A stretch of DNA of 64,000 nucleotides from Xestospongia muta (GCA_963693285.1 OY848919.1:6044136-6108135), one strand, 5' to 3'; numbered from the stretch's first letter, positions 52,658 to 62,533 are shown. Notes: generated by a model not told the origin, from the letters alone. A program made the numbers and translations.

Positions 52658-55600
52658 ATGGCATCATCGCATATTCCAATATTGTTTGCACTTATAATTG
52701 TTATTTCAACACTTACCACTGCTGAACCACTTTCTTCACAAGTTGTTCGAATTAATACAAGTGATCAACTGTGGCACTGGTTATGTAGTGGTAATGTTTC
52801 GATACAAAATAACTTGGTTCTTAATTTGACACAGAAGAAATATGTGCTGTACAATATGACCTTTTGTCTAATTGGAAATGTCAGTAACATTACATTAACA
52901 GGACTCATTGACAGTAATTCATCAATTAAATGTCTAAAAAAGGAAAATTCCTCTTCAACTACTGGTTTTGGATTTGTCAATATATCAAGTATTACTATAG
53001 GAAACTTGGAGTTCACTGGATGTGGAGCAACAATAACAAAAACAGCTGTGACATCCTTCAATGATACACACCCACATTTAGGATATAAACAGAAAGCTCT
53101 ACTTGTATTCAACCATTGTTACAATATAACAATACATCATGTGATTATTACACAATATGTAGGATATGCTATACTAATGTTTAATCCACTTGGCTCATCA
53201 TTTATGCATCATATTAGAGTTCAGTATGGATTTGGTGCTAGTCAGTGTACTGATTTTGGTATGTTTGCTTGTGCTGGTAATGGTATAGCTGTGATATTTA
53301 AAGACACTCAACAAACCTCTCCTAATATGACAACTGTTAATATTGTAATGTCACATTCAACTCTTTATTATAACTTAAATTTTATACCTGATGTTCCATC
53401 ATTGACTCTAATAGGAAATGAGATATGTAAACTTCCTATAGTTGGTTCTGGTGGGTTAACTGTACTATTTAACCAGACTTATGTGGCTAAATTTAAAAGT
53501 CAGTATACTACTGCTGGTTTTAATGGTGGAACAGTAACAGGATTCTTACTAGTGTTATTTTACAATGGCATGATGAATTCTCATTTTTCATTAAAAGATG
53601 TAGATGAATATGATGGATATATTATCCCATCAACTAAACAAATTGGTGGTGCATGTATCACCATTATCTCCATCTTGTGTCACACCTGTTATTCAATCAG
53701 TATAAATGAATGGACACCAATTGCATTTAATAATGTGACATTTGGGACTCAAACAGGAGGATATCTTGAAGAACTCCCTTACCTGAAGTATGGTCAGGAT
53801 ATCTATCTCAATATTTTTGAATTATGCTGTGCAAAGTCTATTAATATATTCTTAAAAGGAGTTAAATATAGAGATCATTATGCTTATATTTCTGGCTCTG
53901 GTCTTTATGCATTTGTGAGAGATCAAGTTCGAAACTACAAAGAAAGCAACATCTCAATTGTATTAGAAGATACTGAAGTATTTTTCAGCCACAATGGTCA
54001 TTCTGGTTATACAGTATACTCTACAGTTCCATCTATGACGTTAATAAACTGGGATAACATTTTTGTCAGTGGAAATAGTAATTTTCAAGATACCAACTCA
54101 CCAACAATTGCAGTATATCACAGCAACCTACATATAATTGGTAATGTATCCTTTATAAACAACAAAGCAGCTATAGGAGCTGCCATTCAACTTTACAACT
54201 CATTCCTTATTCTCCAAGAACCACTTACTGCTACATTCATTAACAACAGTGTTTTGTTATATGGTGGAGCTATATATATTGATAATGTGGTTATCCCAGG
54301 ACACAATACGTGTCCTATACAAATCAAAACTAACAAAACAGATCTACATAATTTAAATATCACTTTGATATTCAAAGGGAACACAGCAGGACTTGCAGGA
54401 AATAGTATTTATGCCACTTCATTTCACAACTGCTTTTTTCCCATACAAAAAGATTTTAAACCATTACACTTTGACTGGAGATCAGTCACACACTTTGATC
54501 CACCAACTTCTCTTGAAAATGAACTAAAACAAATTTCTTCTCAACCAGTCAAAATATGTTCCTGTCATCATGATCCTACAAAAAATGAAAGTATTTCCAA
54601 ACAATGCTCAACATTACATCATATCATTAACACTTACCCTGGTAAGACGGTAGTCATTTCTCTTTGTGCTATTGATGATTTTGGTAACATTATTTACTCT
54701 CCTGCTATAGCTTTGTTCACAAATCGTAATTACTTTAAACAAGAAATGTTGCTTCCAGATATTTTATATTTAAAAGAAGGACAAACACTTGTACCTCTCT
54801 TTGGTAATAAATGTAATCAAATCAATTACAATGTTCTCAGTAAACGAAATGAATTACAATATGGAGTGTTAAATATTGCAACACCAGGATATCGAACATC
54901 TTGGTTAGCTAGCATATATGTACATCCTTGTCCAATGGGGTTCATGTTGATTGGAGGCGAGTGTGTATGTAACAGTTTTATCACAGATATTTCACCTACA
55001 ACAATATGTAACATCTCTACAACCACTATTTCTATATCTTCTGGTCAATGGTTAGGTCATATATTCTCTGACAATAAAAGTGATTTAGGATTTGCTTCTG
55101 TTTGTCCTCCTGGTAATTGTAAGACTGATACTCTACTAATCAATGTGACAGACCCACTCTCTATTTGTGAGTCCAGTAAGGCAGGTATACTCTGTGGACA
55201 ATGTCAACATAATCTGAGTGTTGTATTTGGTAGTATAGAATGTAGACCATGTTCTCATCTATGGTTAATTACAATAGTAGCATATGCTTTATCTGGTTTG
55301 CTACTGGTAGTAATAATGCTTGTATTACCTCTGACTATATCAGAAGGACCATTAGCTGGTATCATAATAGCTATGAATATTACTTCTGTTTCAACTATTG
55401 ACTATTTGGATAATAACAATTGGTTTATATACACTGCTAGAGTCTTTGTATCCCTCATGAACCTTAATCTAGGTTTTCCAATGTGTTTGTATAATGGAAT
55501 GACAACTGCTGTTAAAACTGGTATACAATTTGTTTATCCAGTGTATTTGTGGATTTTAGTAATTGGATTCATCATATTCAGTCAACACTCATCTCGAATC

Positions 55601-56380
55601 TCTCACAAAACAGCAAGTTATTCTGTTCAAGTCTTAGCTAGTCTCATTCACCTCTCTTTCTCCAAAGTCCTTGCTTCATGTATAGACATCATAGCTTATG
55701 TTCCTCTTCATACAGTACAAGATAGAACAGTAATAGTGTGGTATGGTGATGGTAATGTTAACTATCTCTCTAGTCCTCAACATATTGCTCTGTTTACTGT
55801 AGCTATGACAAGTTTGTTGTTGTATATTATGCCTTACATAATATTTGTTACTTTGGGTAGATATTGTATGAGATGGAGATATGTTAATAAGTACTTACGA
55901 CCATTTCTAGAGGCTTTTCACGGTCCATATAAACAAGGACAAGGTTACTGGTATGGAGTGAGGATGATAACAGTTGTATATGTTTATTTGATGTGGGCAG
56001 TCTTTAGAGGATACAATGTTAACTTAATGCTGTTTATGCAACTAACACCAGTTATTATATTGTGCTTCATTCAAACATCTATCAAACCTTTTCGAAATTC
56101 AATATTAAACCACATTGACTCATTTTGTATAGCAATGTTAATCATTCAGCTCCTGTCAGCTATTGCTTTTGGTGATAGATATTACTGGTTATCTTACATA
56201 ATAGCTTCATACAACTATATCGTTGTTATTCTTTTTTTTGGTGTTATAGGTTATCGTTGTTGGGAAAAGTGTAAATGCAAGTTGAGAAAAGAGAGATATC
56301 ATGATTGTGGTCGTGTAGTTATCCCATCAGATGAAGAAGATGACGAAATGAGACAAGCTGTGATAGCATTTCAAGATTAA
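52658..56380 (+). CDS. Large beta-helix ectodomain, multipass membrane protein (copy 2)
   Basis: Intact 1240-residue single frame from MASSHIPILF; the start aligns with the Met chosen in copy 1. Signal peptide, N-glycan-rich beta-helix ectodomain (FINNKAAIGAAIQL, FINNSVLLYGGAIYID), Cys stalk (LCGQCQHNLSVVFG, CRPCSHLW), eight to ten membrane helices and the CWEKCKCKLRKE and SDEEDDEM tail are as in copy 1. Differences from copy 1 are scattered, with a cluster near residues 450-480 (FFSHNGHSGY versus CFSRKGHFGY; SGNSNFQDTNS versus KGKSHFQDNYS). One residue pair is absent in the first third (HHIRVQ versus HHIKKVQ) and one at HNCFFPIQKD. The membrane part is almost invariant, so the ectodomain edge is where the copies diverge. 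Confidence 0.85.
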   Translation: MASSHIPILFALIIVISTLTTAEPLSSQVVRINTSDQLWHWLCSGNVSIQNNLVLNLTQKKYVLYNMTFCLIGNVSNITLTGLIDSNSSIKCLKKENSSSTTGFGFVNISSITIGNLEFTGCGATITKTAVTSFNDTHPHLGYKQKALLVFNHCYNITIHHVIITQYVGYAILMFNPLGSSFMHHIRVQYGFGASQCTDFGMFACAGNGIAVIFKDTQQTSPNMTTVNIVMSHSTLYYNLNFIPDVPSLTLIGNEICKLPIVGSGGLTVLFNQTYVAKFKSQYTTAGFNGGTVTGFLLVLFYNGMMNSHFSLKDVDEYDGYIIPSTKQIGGACITIISILCHTCYSISINEWTPIAFNNVTFGTQTGGYLEELPYLKYGQDIYLNIFELCCAKSINIFLKGVKYRDHYAYISGSGLYAFVRDQVRNYKESNISIVLEDTEVFFSHNGHSGYTVYSTVPSMTLINWDNIFVSGNSNFQDTNSPTIAVYHSNLHIIGNVSFINNKAAIGAAIQLYNSFLILQEPLTATFINNSVLLYGGAIYIDNVVIPGHNTCPIQIKTNKTDLHNLNITLIFKGNTAGLAGNSIYATSFHNCFFPIQKDFKPLHFDWRSVTHFDPPTSLENELKQISSQPVKICSCHHDPTKNESISKQCSTLHHIINTYPGKTVVISLCAIDDFGNIIYSPAIALFTNRNYFKQEMLLPDILYLKEGQTLVPLFGNKCNQINYNVLSKRNELQYGVLNIATPGYRTSWLASIYVHPCPMGFMLIGGECVCNSFITDISPTTICNISTTTISISSGQWLGHIFSDNKSDLGFASVCPPGNCKTDTLLINVTDPLSICESSKAGILCGQCQHNLSVVFGSIECRPCSHLWLITIVAYALSGLLLVVIMLVLPLTISEGPLAGIIIAMNITSVSTIDYLDNNNWFIYTARVFVSLMNLNLGFPMCLYNGMTTAVKTGIQFVYPVYLWILVIGFIIFSQHSSRISHKTASYSVQVLASLIHLSFSKVLASCIDIIAYVPLHTVQDRTVIVWYGDGNVNYLSSPQHIALFTVAMTSLLLYIMPYIIFVTLGRYCMRWRYVNKYLRPFLEAFHGPYKQGQGYWYGVRMITVVYVYLMWAVFRGYNVNLMLFMQLTPVIILCFIQTSIKPFRNSILNHIDSFCIAMLIIQLLSAIAFGDRYYWLSYIIASYNYIVVILFFGVIGYRCWEKCKCKLRKERYHDCGRVVIPSDEEDDEMRQAVIAFQD

Positions 56381-56860
56381 GTCGAGTTATATATAGTTTG
56401 TATAAATATTAGAAATAATGACATGTGTACTTTTCAAAAATAAATAATTGTCGTTTTAGCAAATTACAAACTTTTATATACACTCATAACAATTTTAAGA
56501 TGTGTGCATTCATACAGTAAAAATATTATTAATTTAGCTGAAGTAATCTACCGTTGTATTTATCAATAATAACTAATTGATTCATTGTTTATCTTGACTT
56601 CTAAACTTGCAAGCTGTTGTCACATTTGCAGTTGGAATATAGTACAATCCACCACTGTCTATAAGTTGTGTATGTACATGTGTACAACTTTCTATCACTT
56701 ACTATCAGCATTATAAACTGTTTATAAGCAACAAGCTATAACAATGCATACATAGTTCCCAAGCTTTGTCAAAAGAATCTTGGAAAACTTGTTCACTCTC
56801 ATTTTCTAGGTTTGTTAATATGCCAGCTCATTTTACTATAGCTTTGGTTGTAGGTATTGG
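56381..56860 (+). other. 3' flank of beta-helix copy 2 with 30-nt exon-like unit
   Basis: Homologous to 25739-26200 and 30590-31100. ATG unit at 56820-56849 (MPAHFTIALV), preceded by tcattttctag and followed by GTAGGT. Confidence 0.4.
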
Positions 56861-56867
56861 TTATGTT

Positions 56868-57000
56868 TTAAATGAATCAGTTATTATAAATCAGATGAAG
56901 AATAATTTTTTAAAATTGCTTTGTGTTCAAAAATGCATTACTTACTTTAGTAGCTCCACTTTTAATTCTTTTCTATCAACTAATTATTGTTTATATTATT
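56868..57000 (+). pseudogene. Transporter relic, TM7-TM8 region
   Basis: tcagttattataaatcagat and the following bases through ttttctatcaactaatta match the YYKSDEE...LVASLLILFYQLII part of subgroup A/B genes. A one-base loss after gaagaat destroys the frame. It starts right after the exon-like unit's GTAGGT. Confidence 0.75.
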
Positions 57001-57002
57001 TA

Positions 57003-57755
57003 TTGTCTTAGATTGGACTAAGTTATACTAGAAAACAAGCTTGTATATTTCATGAAATAAACATTTTTTTATATTGAAATAAGAATAGCACTGAAAAAAG
57101 CATTTTGTCATTTAACTGAGGTTACCACAGTCTAATCAATTTGATATATGCTCAATTCTAAGTTGCTACAAGGCCAAAGCAAATGTAACTCAGTATGCAT
57201 AAAGCCAACTAGTTGCATCTACAACCACATTACTTTTATGCATCAACATTGCTATAGTAGTTGATTATGGCTTCAATTGAAGCTATAACCTAATACTATT
57301 TCAACTAAACTAACCCAATTAGTTAAGGTGAAATAGTATCTATCTCTCCCTTATAGTTTCAGTTATTGGACATAAACTACAAAGAGTAGTTTTTTGGTTC
57401 TTTTAAGCTATATACATACATAGTTAGTCCAGTTTTGTCTTTGTAGTAACTCAAAATTGGGCTTAAATCATATTGATGAGTTTCTGGTAACAAAGGCAAT
57501 ATTTGAAATGACAAAATACTATTTAAGTGTAGTGTGATATTTCTTTAATCTTGAAAGGGAAGAGAGAACCCAACAATATAATACGATACAAATATATTCA
57601 AATAGAACAAAACCAAACAGAACAGAACTGACTACAACAACTGACAACAATAGGAAATGCATATGCTTTTATAATATCAAAGTAGCTATAGTTACCAGCT
57701 TCTTACGTTTACTAGATAAAGATGTACTTTAGACAAAGTGAGGGAAATAATTTGA

Positions 57756-57762
<7 letters not shown>
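57003..57762. other. No gene recognised
   Basis: The first 50 bases resemble 14205-14265. One imperfect hairpin (atactatttca / tgaaatagtat, near 57292-57340). Otherwise featureless. Confidence 0.4.

Positions 57763-57822
<60 letters not shown>
57763..57822. repeat. (TA)n microsatellite
   Basis: 60-base TA run with one interruption. Confidence 0.95.
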
Positions 57823-57972
57823 AGGTAGCAACTCTACTAAAAGAAAAACTTTGGGATAAGTTGCCCATAGTTAGAGTAGCAATGGATTAGTAATAGCAAC
57901 TATTGACAACATAAAAAGTAAAATTATTGCTATTTATTGACTAAAATATCCTCATATAGGGAACTATTTAAG

Positions 57973-58150
57973 AGTATCACAGCATTCAATGATCATTTTG
58001 TGAAAAACAATTTGACAGGTTTACTGTTTTACCTTCAACAGTAGCCACATTAACTGAACCTTTATAATAATATTTACAATATTTATTTTTACCGTTTTTA
58101 GTGATGGTAACCCAAAATGCTAAAATAAATATACATAATAAATAATTTCA
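57973..58150. repeat. Second copy of the 14708-14890 repeat
   Basis: See 14708-14890. Confidence 0.75.
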
Positions 58151-58162
58151 GTGTTAACTATG

Positions 58163-58492
58163 AAAAGACATTTCAGACTTTGTCTGGACAACTAGTACTA
58201 AAAATCAATAAACAAAAACAAGCTATATATACAATACAACAGCTAATCAAAATATATCTAAGGAGTCTGAAAAGCCCTTTTATGTCTTTCTTATCTACTA
58301 CCAATTTGCCTAAGACTTTTTGAATAATTATTAGTGGAAAATAAATCTATGTGGTCTGTCTAGAACTCTATTGCAGCTAACTCATTGACTGTTGCTATGG
58401 AGTCCTTAGATGATTTTTTGGTTGTTGTATTGAATATATAGCTTGATTGTTTTTAATGATTTTTAGCATTAGTTGTCCAGACAAATATTTAG
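58163..58492. mobile_element. Fold-back element 1 (330 bp)
   Basis: Left arm begins ttgtctggacaactagtac; the right arm ends ttagttgtccagacaa. Matching continues inward for about 100 bases (agctatatatacaatacaac on the left versus gttgtattgaatatatagct on the right). Loop about 130 bases. A non-autonomous palindromic element is likely. Confidence 0.7.
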
Positions 58493-58500
58493 GAGGTTCA

Positions 58501-59009
58501 ACCATAACTCAACATACAAAATTTCGTCTAAATTTTTGGTATACGAAGAGCCCTCACCTTGTTTATAATGTATGCGAAGTTTGCAATAATTTTGTTTTCT
58601 CAATGCTTCATATTGATAATTTTACTGTGCACGACTCAATTGAGGGGTATTTTGGTCACGTGATCGATGACGTATGGCATACGGCATGCACCATGCCGAC
58701 GTCTAATTGATATTATTACCAACTCAAACGTTCATAGGACAAATATCTTATTTAAGTTAAAAATTTAAATTGACATCACATAACATACCTGTGCAAGTCG
58801 AATAGGAAATTGAGTATAAACGTCTGAGTACGTCATCGACATTGGTCACGTGACCAAAATATGCCTCAATGGAGTCGTGCACAGTAAAATTATCATTATG
58901 AAGCATTGAGAAAATAAAATTATTGCAAACTTCGCATACATTATAAACAAAGTGAGAGCTCTTCGTATGCCAAGGTACTATATGAAATGTTTGTATGTTG
59001 AGTTATGGT
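58501..59009. mobile_element. Fold-back element 2 (509 bp)
   Basis: Arms 58501-58674 and 58828-59009, about 85% complementary: accataactcaacatacaaa at the left end against ttgtatgttgagttatggt at the right. Both arms carry tttggtcacgtga and ctgtgcacgactc, and atgtatgcgaagtttgcaat has its complement. GC-richer than its flanks, with paired CACGTG E-box-like sites. An 87-codon frame across the left arm is accidental. Confidence 0.8.
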
Positions 59010-59099
59010 GGACACCCTACAATATGAAGTCTGAAATGTCCTTTCGTATCATATTTAAGTTAAAGATATTATACAATAGCAGGGTTGTTTTGATTTGTT

Positions 59100-59504
59100 T
59101 TGTTCTTTACTTTCATTTACTTAAGATCACCATTTGTAAGATTAAACGTGTTGTGTTCGCTAATTATATCATCATGTTTTAGGCTCACAAATTTATGAAC
59201 ACATTACTAATGCTTATACTGAAAGCAAAACAATTTCTTTTAGAATAACATTCAACTATTAAACTTATCATGTTCTCATAAGATTAATTCTTTATCTGTC
59301 ATGTGCTGTGAAAGATAAACATATCGAGACGAATGTTTGTTTAAATATTAAATTAATTGTTGTCAATCATTCGTTAGGCTAACATTCATATTATATAGTA
59401 ATTATGCTACATTACTAATGTTTACATTGAATGTAAAGACAATCTATATTTTGATTGTCACTATCTTTACTTCAACTACTTGTCTACCCATATGTTTATG
59501 GACT
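59100..59504 (+). promoter_or_regulatory. 5' flank of subgroup-B gene
   Basis: Starts with R3-like sequence (ctttcatttacttaagatcacc) lacking the minus-strand exon module. It then has atactgaaagcaaaacaat, a tttatctgtca...tgaaagataaacat hairpin and acattactaatgtttacatt, as in the other subgroup-B flanks. Confidence 0.45.
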
Positions 59505-61013
59505 ATGTTAAGTTTTTTAGCCAACTCTCGATCAATACTGATTGTTATCTTTTGGGATGTCTCTATGAACGTTCATTCACGTTTTATTCAAAGTTTTGCA
59601 GCAAACCTCTATAATAGTAATAGTCAAGCTCATCACATTGTCTTTGATATTGGATACTGTCTTTTTTTCCTTTTATTTCCCTTCTTTGGTCTGCTAGCTG
59701 ATGTAAAACTAGGTAGGTATACATCTATCATTACTGGTGTGTATCTAACATTTTTGTCATGGCTGATTGCTGGTTTGTGTTATAACATCAAGAATTTCCT
59801 ACATAATAATGTGCTGTTTCTTATATTAATTGGTGTTGGGTATTTGCTACAAGTGATTGGATACTCATGTATACGAGCGAATATTGTCCAATTTAACATT
59901 GATCAAGCAATTGGTGCTTCAGGTGACAAGCTAAGTGCTATTATATATTGGCACTCATTGAGTGTTCCTGCAATTTTTTGTATTGTCATAATTGTACAAT
60001 GCTTGATAAATCAGTTCTTTGTTGTGTCATATGTACTATCAGGTGTGGCTGTTTCTATTGTCATTGTTACTAACTTTCTCTTTAAACATTGGCTGGATAC
60101 TACATCTCACATTATTAATCCCGTCAAATTGATTGTTAAAGTACTCAACTATGCCAGGAAAAACAAGTATACCAGGAATCGTAGTGCTTTGACTTATTGG
60201 GAAGACAATTACCCTTCCAGGTTAGACCTAGGAAAGGAAAAATATGGTGGACCATTCACAGAGGAACAGGTAGAGAATGCGAAAGTATTCATGCGTTTGA
60301 CACCATTATTTATCTGTATTGTTGGTCTTTTTTGTGCTGACGATGTTAAATGGAATAGTTACTATAAATTAGATAAAGAATTGTCCTTTTTTAATTGCTT
60401 TATGTTCAAAAATGCTTTATCTAGTTTAATAGCTTCACTTTTAATTCTCTTCTATCAATTGATCATACATCGTTATTTTCACAATTACATTCCAAGTATG
60501 CTTAAAAGAATTGGAATTGGACTAATTTTCTCATTATTTACTACATTATATTCTGTTGTAATGCTTCTTTGCAAGAATCGCTTTCATTTTGACACAACCT
60601 CATACAAAGCTGCTATTGTATCTGATTGTTTTTATGGAATAGCATTTGCTTTGATTTACCCAGTATCCTTAGCATTTACAATAGCTCAATCTCCACATGA
60701 AATGAGAGGATTGATGGTTGGATTATGCTATGCGGCAAAAGGTGTTGGTTATATTATCACTATTAACACTAAGTATCTATTTTCATGTGAAGAAGAAGCA
60801 TTATGCCAAAATGTTTACTATTTTATAGCTAAAAGTGTGATTATTCTTATTATACTGATTGTGTTTCTGGTACTAGCTAAGCGTTACAAGTTACGTGTGA
60901 GAGAGAATGAAGTCAATATACATTTAATAGCTGAAGAACATTATGAGAGATATATGGATCAGGAAGAAGAGTATCATAATGAGATGGGACAGTCACTTGA
61001 GTGTACTAACTGA
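59505..61013 (+). CDS. POT/SLC15-like 12-TM transporter, subgroup B
   Basis: Intact 502 residues from MLSFLANSRS. The frame is open 29 codons further upstream, but the sister genes start here. Motifs: GLLADVKLGRY, IDQAIGASGDKLSA, NYARKNKYTRNRSALTYWED, LDLGKEKYGGPF, AFTIAQSPHEMRG, KLRVRENEVN, EEHYERYMDQEEEYHNEM. Differences from sisters: IFPTSL is IYPVSL before the AQSP signature, and the first loop is LYNSNSQAHHIVF without DG. Converges on a subgroup-D relic on the minus strand. Confidence 0.82.
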   Translation: MLSFLANSRSILIVIFWDVSMNVHSRFIQSFAANLYNSNSQAHHIVFDIGYCLFFLLFPFFGLLADVKLGRYTSIITGVYLTFLSWLIAGLCYNIKNFLHNNVLFLILIGVGYLLQVIGYSCIRANIVQFNIDQAIGASGDKLSAIIYWHSLSVPAIFCIVIIVQCLINQFFVVSYVLSGVAVSIVIVTNFLFKHWLDTTSHIINPVKLIVKVLNYARKNKYTRNRSALTYWEDNYPSRLDLGKEKYGGPFTEEQVENAKVFMRLTPLFICIVGLFCADDVKWNSYYKLDKELSFFNCFMFKNALSSLIASLLILFYQLIIHRYFHNYIPSMLKRIGIGLIFSLFTTLYSVVMLLCKNRFHFDTTSYKAAIVSDCFYGIAFALIYPVSLAFTIAQSPHEMRGLMVGLCYAAKGVGYIITINTKYLFSCEEEALCQNVYYFIAKSVIILIILIVFLVLAKRYKLRVRENEVNIHLIAEEHYERYMDQEEEYHNEMGQSLECTN

Positions 61014-61540
61014 CACATTTCTACGTTCTATGTGTATATACCACTATATCTAATGTATATATAACTTTTGCTTAATATTAGTTTTTATTAATTATTATTA
61101 TGTATAAAGTAGAGGTTTGTACATATCATGTATATGCATTTTAGACTGCTGATATAATGAAAACAAAATAAGTAGTGTTTAATATGCACAAAGCCAGTTA
61201 TAATTGATGTAATTAATAATAGTAAAGCAAATGAAAAGTTATTCATGTATAAAATAACAAAATTACTTAACTCTTGATATAATACAAACTGAAGTTGATC
61301 AATATCAAACTAGACCAGCTACAGCAATGCCATTGGCATATACAAAGTATATATAGAGTCACTGATGCACCCAAACCAATGAAAATTTATTATTATTGTT
61401 GTAACAGTAAATTGACTTTATTGACTTTATTACTAAATATAATTAATAATGTTTATTCATATCTCATAAGTCTTCTAGAAAGTTCGAGTTCTTTAAACCA
61501 CGTGATTGCAAAAAACTTTCCTTTGTTCATATAAGCTCTG
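61014..61540 (-). pseudogene. Subgroup-D transporter relic, N-terminal half
   Basis: Minus strand: ASVTLYILC and, in another frame, YANGIAVAGLV (TM3-4); then LQFVLYQELSNFVIL and MNNFSFALLLLITSIITGFV (TM4-6) and IKHYLFCFHYISSL. The LQF..QELS.FV block identifies it with the relic at 21.3 kb, which has GTDQLQFAPSQELSSFV. The 3' UTR of the subgroup-B gene would overlap it. Confidence 0.6.
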
Positions 61541-61704
61541 ATTTTTTTTACAGTTGTAATTTTGTTGTTGCGTCCAAATTCACTTATTAAGTTATAATAG
61601 AACCAGAATGCTACTAGACTGACCCGGTGTAATATAGGGGAGAGTGACTGTGCTTGAGGAAGACTACTTGTTCTAGAAATTCACCGTACGTACGGAACGA
61701 AAGG

Positions 61705-61912
61705 ATGGCTGAAGTCGAAAAGTGGTCGATCGATAAGCTGGATTCGTCGAACTGGACGATGTGGAAATTCCAGATGAAGCATCCTCTGTTGCTAAAAGTC
61801 TTGTGGGGACTCGTGGACATCAGAGCTACTACAGCCATGTCCAAGGGCCCAATAAGAAGTGGATTCAAAAGACACTTTCAACAATAGTGATGTCAATAAG
61901 CTCATCTCTATC
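61705..61912 (+). mobile_element. Ty1/copia gag N-terminal fragment
   Basis: MAEVEKWSIDKLDSSNWTMW, KFQMKHPLLLKVLWGLVD, then a frame change and KKWIQKTLSTIVMSISSSL. This is the beginning of copia-class gag: KLdGsNWxxWkfqM, LwgiVdG, then kAxstIxlsisss. GC-richer than the flanks. The sequence is cut off at about 61912, directly at a transporter tail relic. No LTR was identified with confidence. Confidence 0.8.
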
Positions 61913-61913
61913 A

Positions 61914-61985
61914 GAACATTATGAGAATGGATCAAGAAGAAGAGTATAATAATGAGTTGGGACAGTCACTTGATCATGAGTGCAC
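61914..61985 (+). pseudogene. C-terminal tail relic of subgroup-B transporter
   Basis: cagaacattatgagaatgga then tcaagaagaagagtataata matches the EEHYERYMDQEEEYNNEMGQSL coding sequence with a 6-base deletion and frame change. The subgroup-B 3' flank follows. Confidence 0.85.
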
Positions 61986-62280
61986 TTACCTATGTGTATA
62001 TACCACTATATCTACTGTATATATAACTTTTGCATAATGCTAGATTTATTTTTTTTATTTTTATGTAAAGAAGATGTTTGTACATACCTTGCATGCATGG
62101 TTAGACTGTTGATATAAATGAAAACAAAATCAGTAGTTTTTAATATTCACTAAGCCAGTTATAATTCAGGTAATTAATATATAATAGTAAAACAAATAGA
62201 AATTTATTCATGTATAAAACCCAATAAACAAAACTAGTTAACTCTTGAGATGATGCAAACTAAAGTTGATCAGTATGATA
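61986..62280 (-). pseudogene. Subgroup-D transporter fragment / subgroup-B 3' flank
   Basis: Near copy of 61014-61300. The minus strand carries a more decayed version of the TM5-6 piece. Confidence 0.5.
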
Positions 62281-62533
62281 TGTATACAATATAATATATA
62301 TATACAGTATAATATATATAAATATCATACAATACAATATGTGTACTATATAATATATATACAGTACAATACAGTGGTATTATGTTATTAATACATGTAT
62401 TATTATTCTAACTGAATTCAAATTCAACTACAATTGTCTCTGACTAACCATATAGTTATCAACATATGTATTTGGTAGTCAGAATATCCTATTAACATAC
62501 ATCTACATGTATATATATATACATATATATACA
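62281..62533. repeat. Low-complexity AT-rich tract
   Basis: Irregular repeats of ataatatatatacagta type and tatatacatatatatac. Confidence 0.7.

Noticed and set aside
58447..58710. 87-codon frame over the fold-back element
   Set aside because: It covers one arm of a palindrome; the other arm does not keep the frame.
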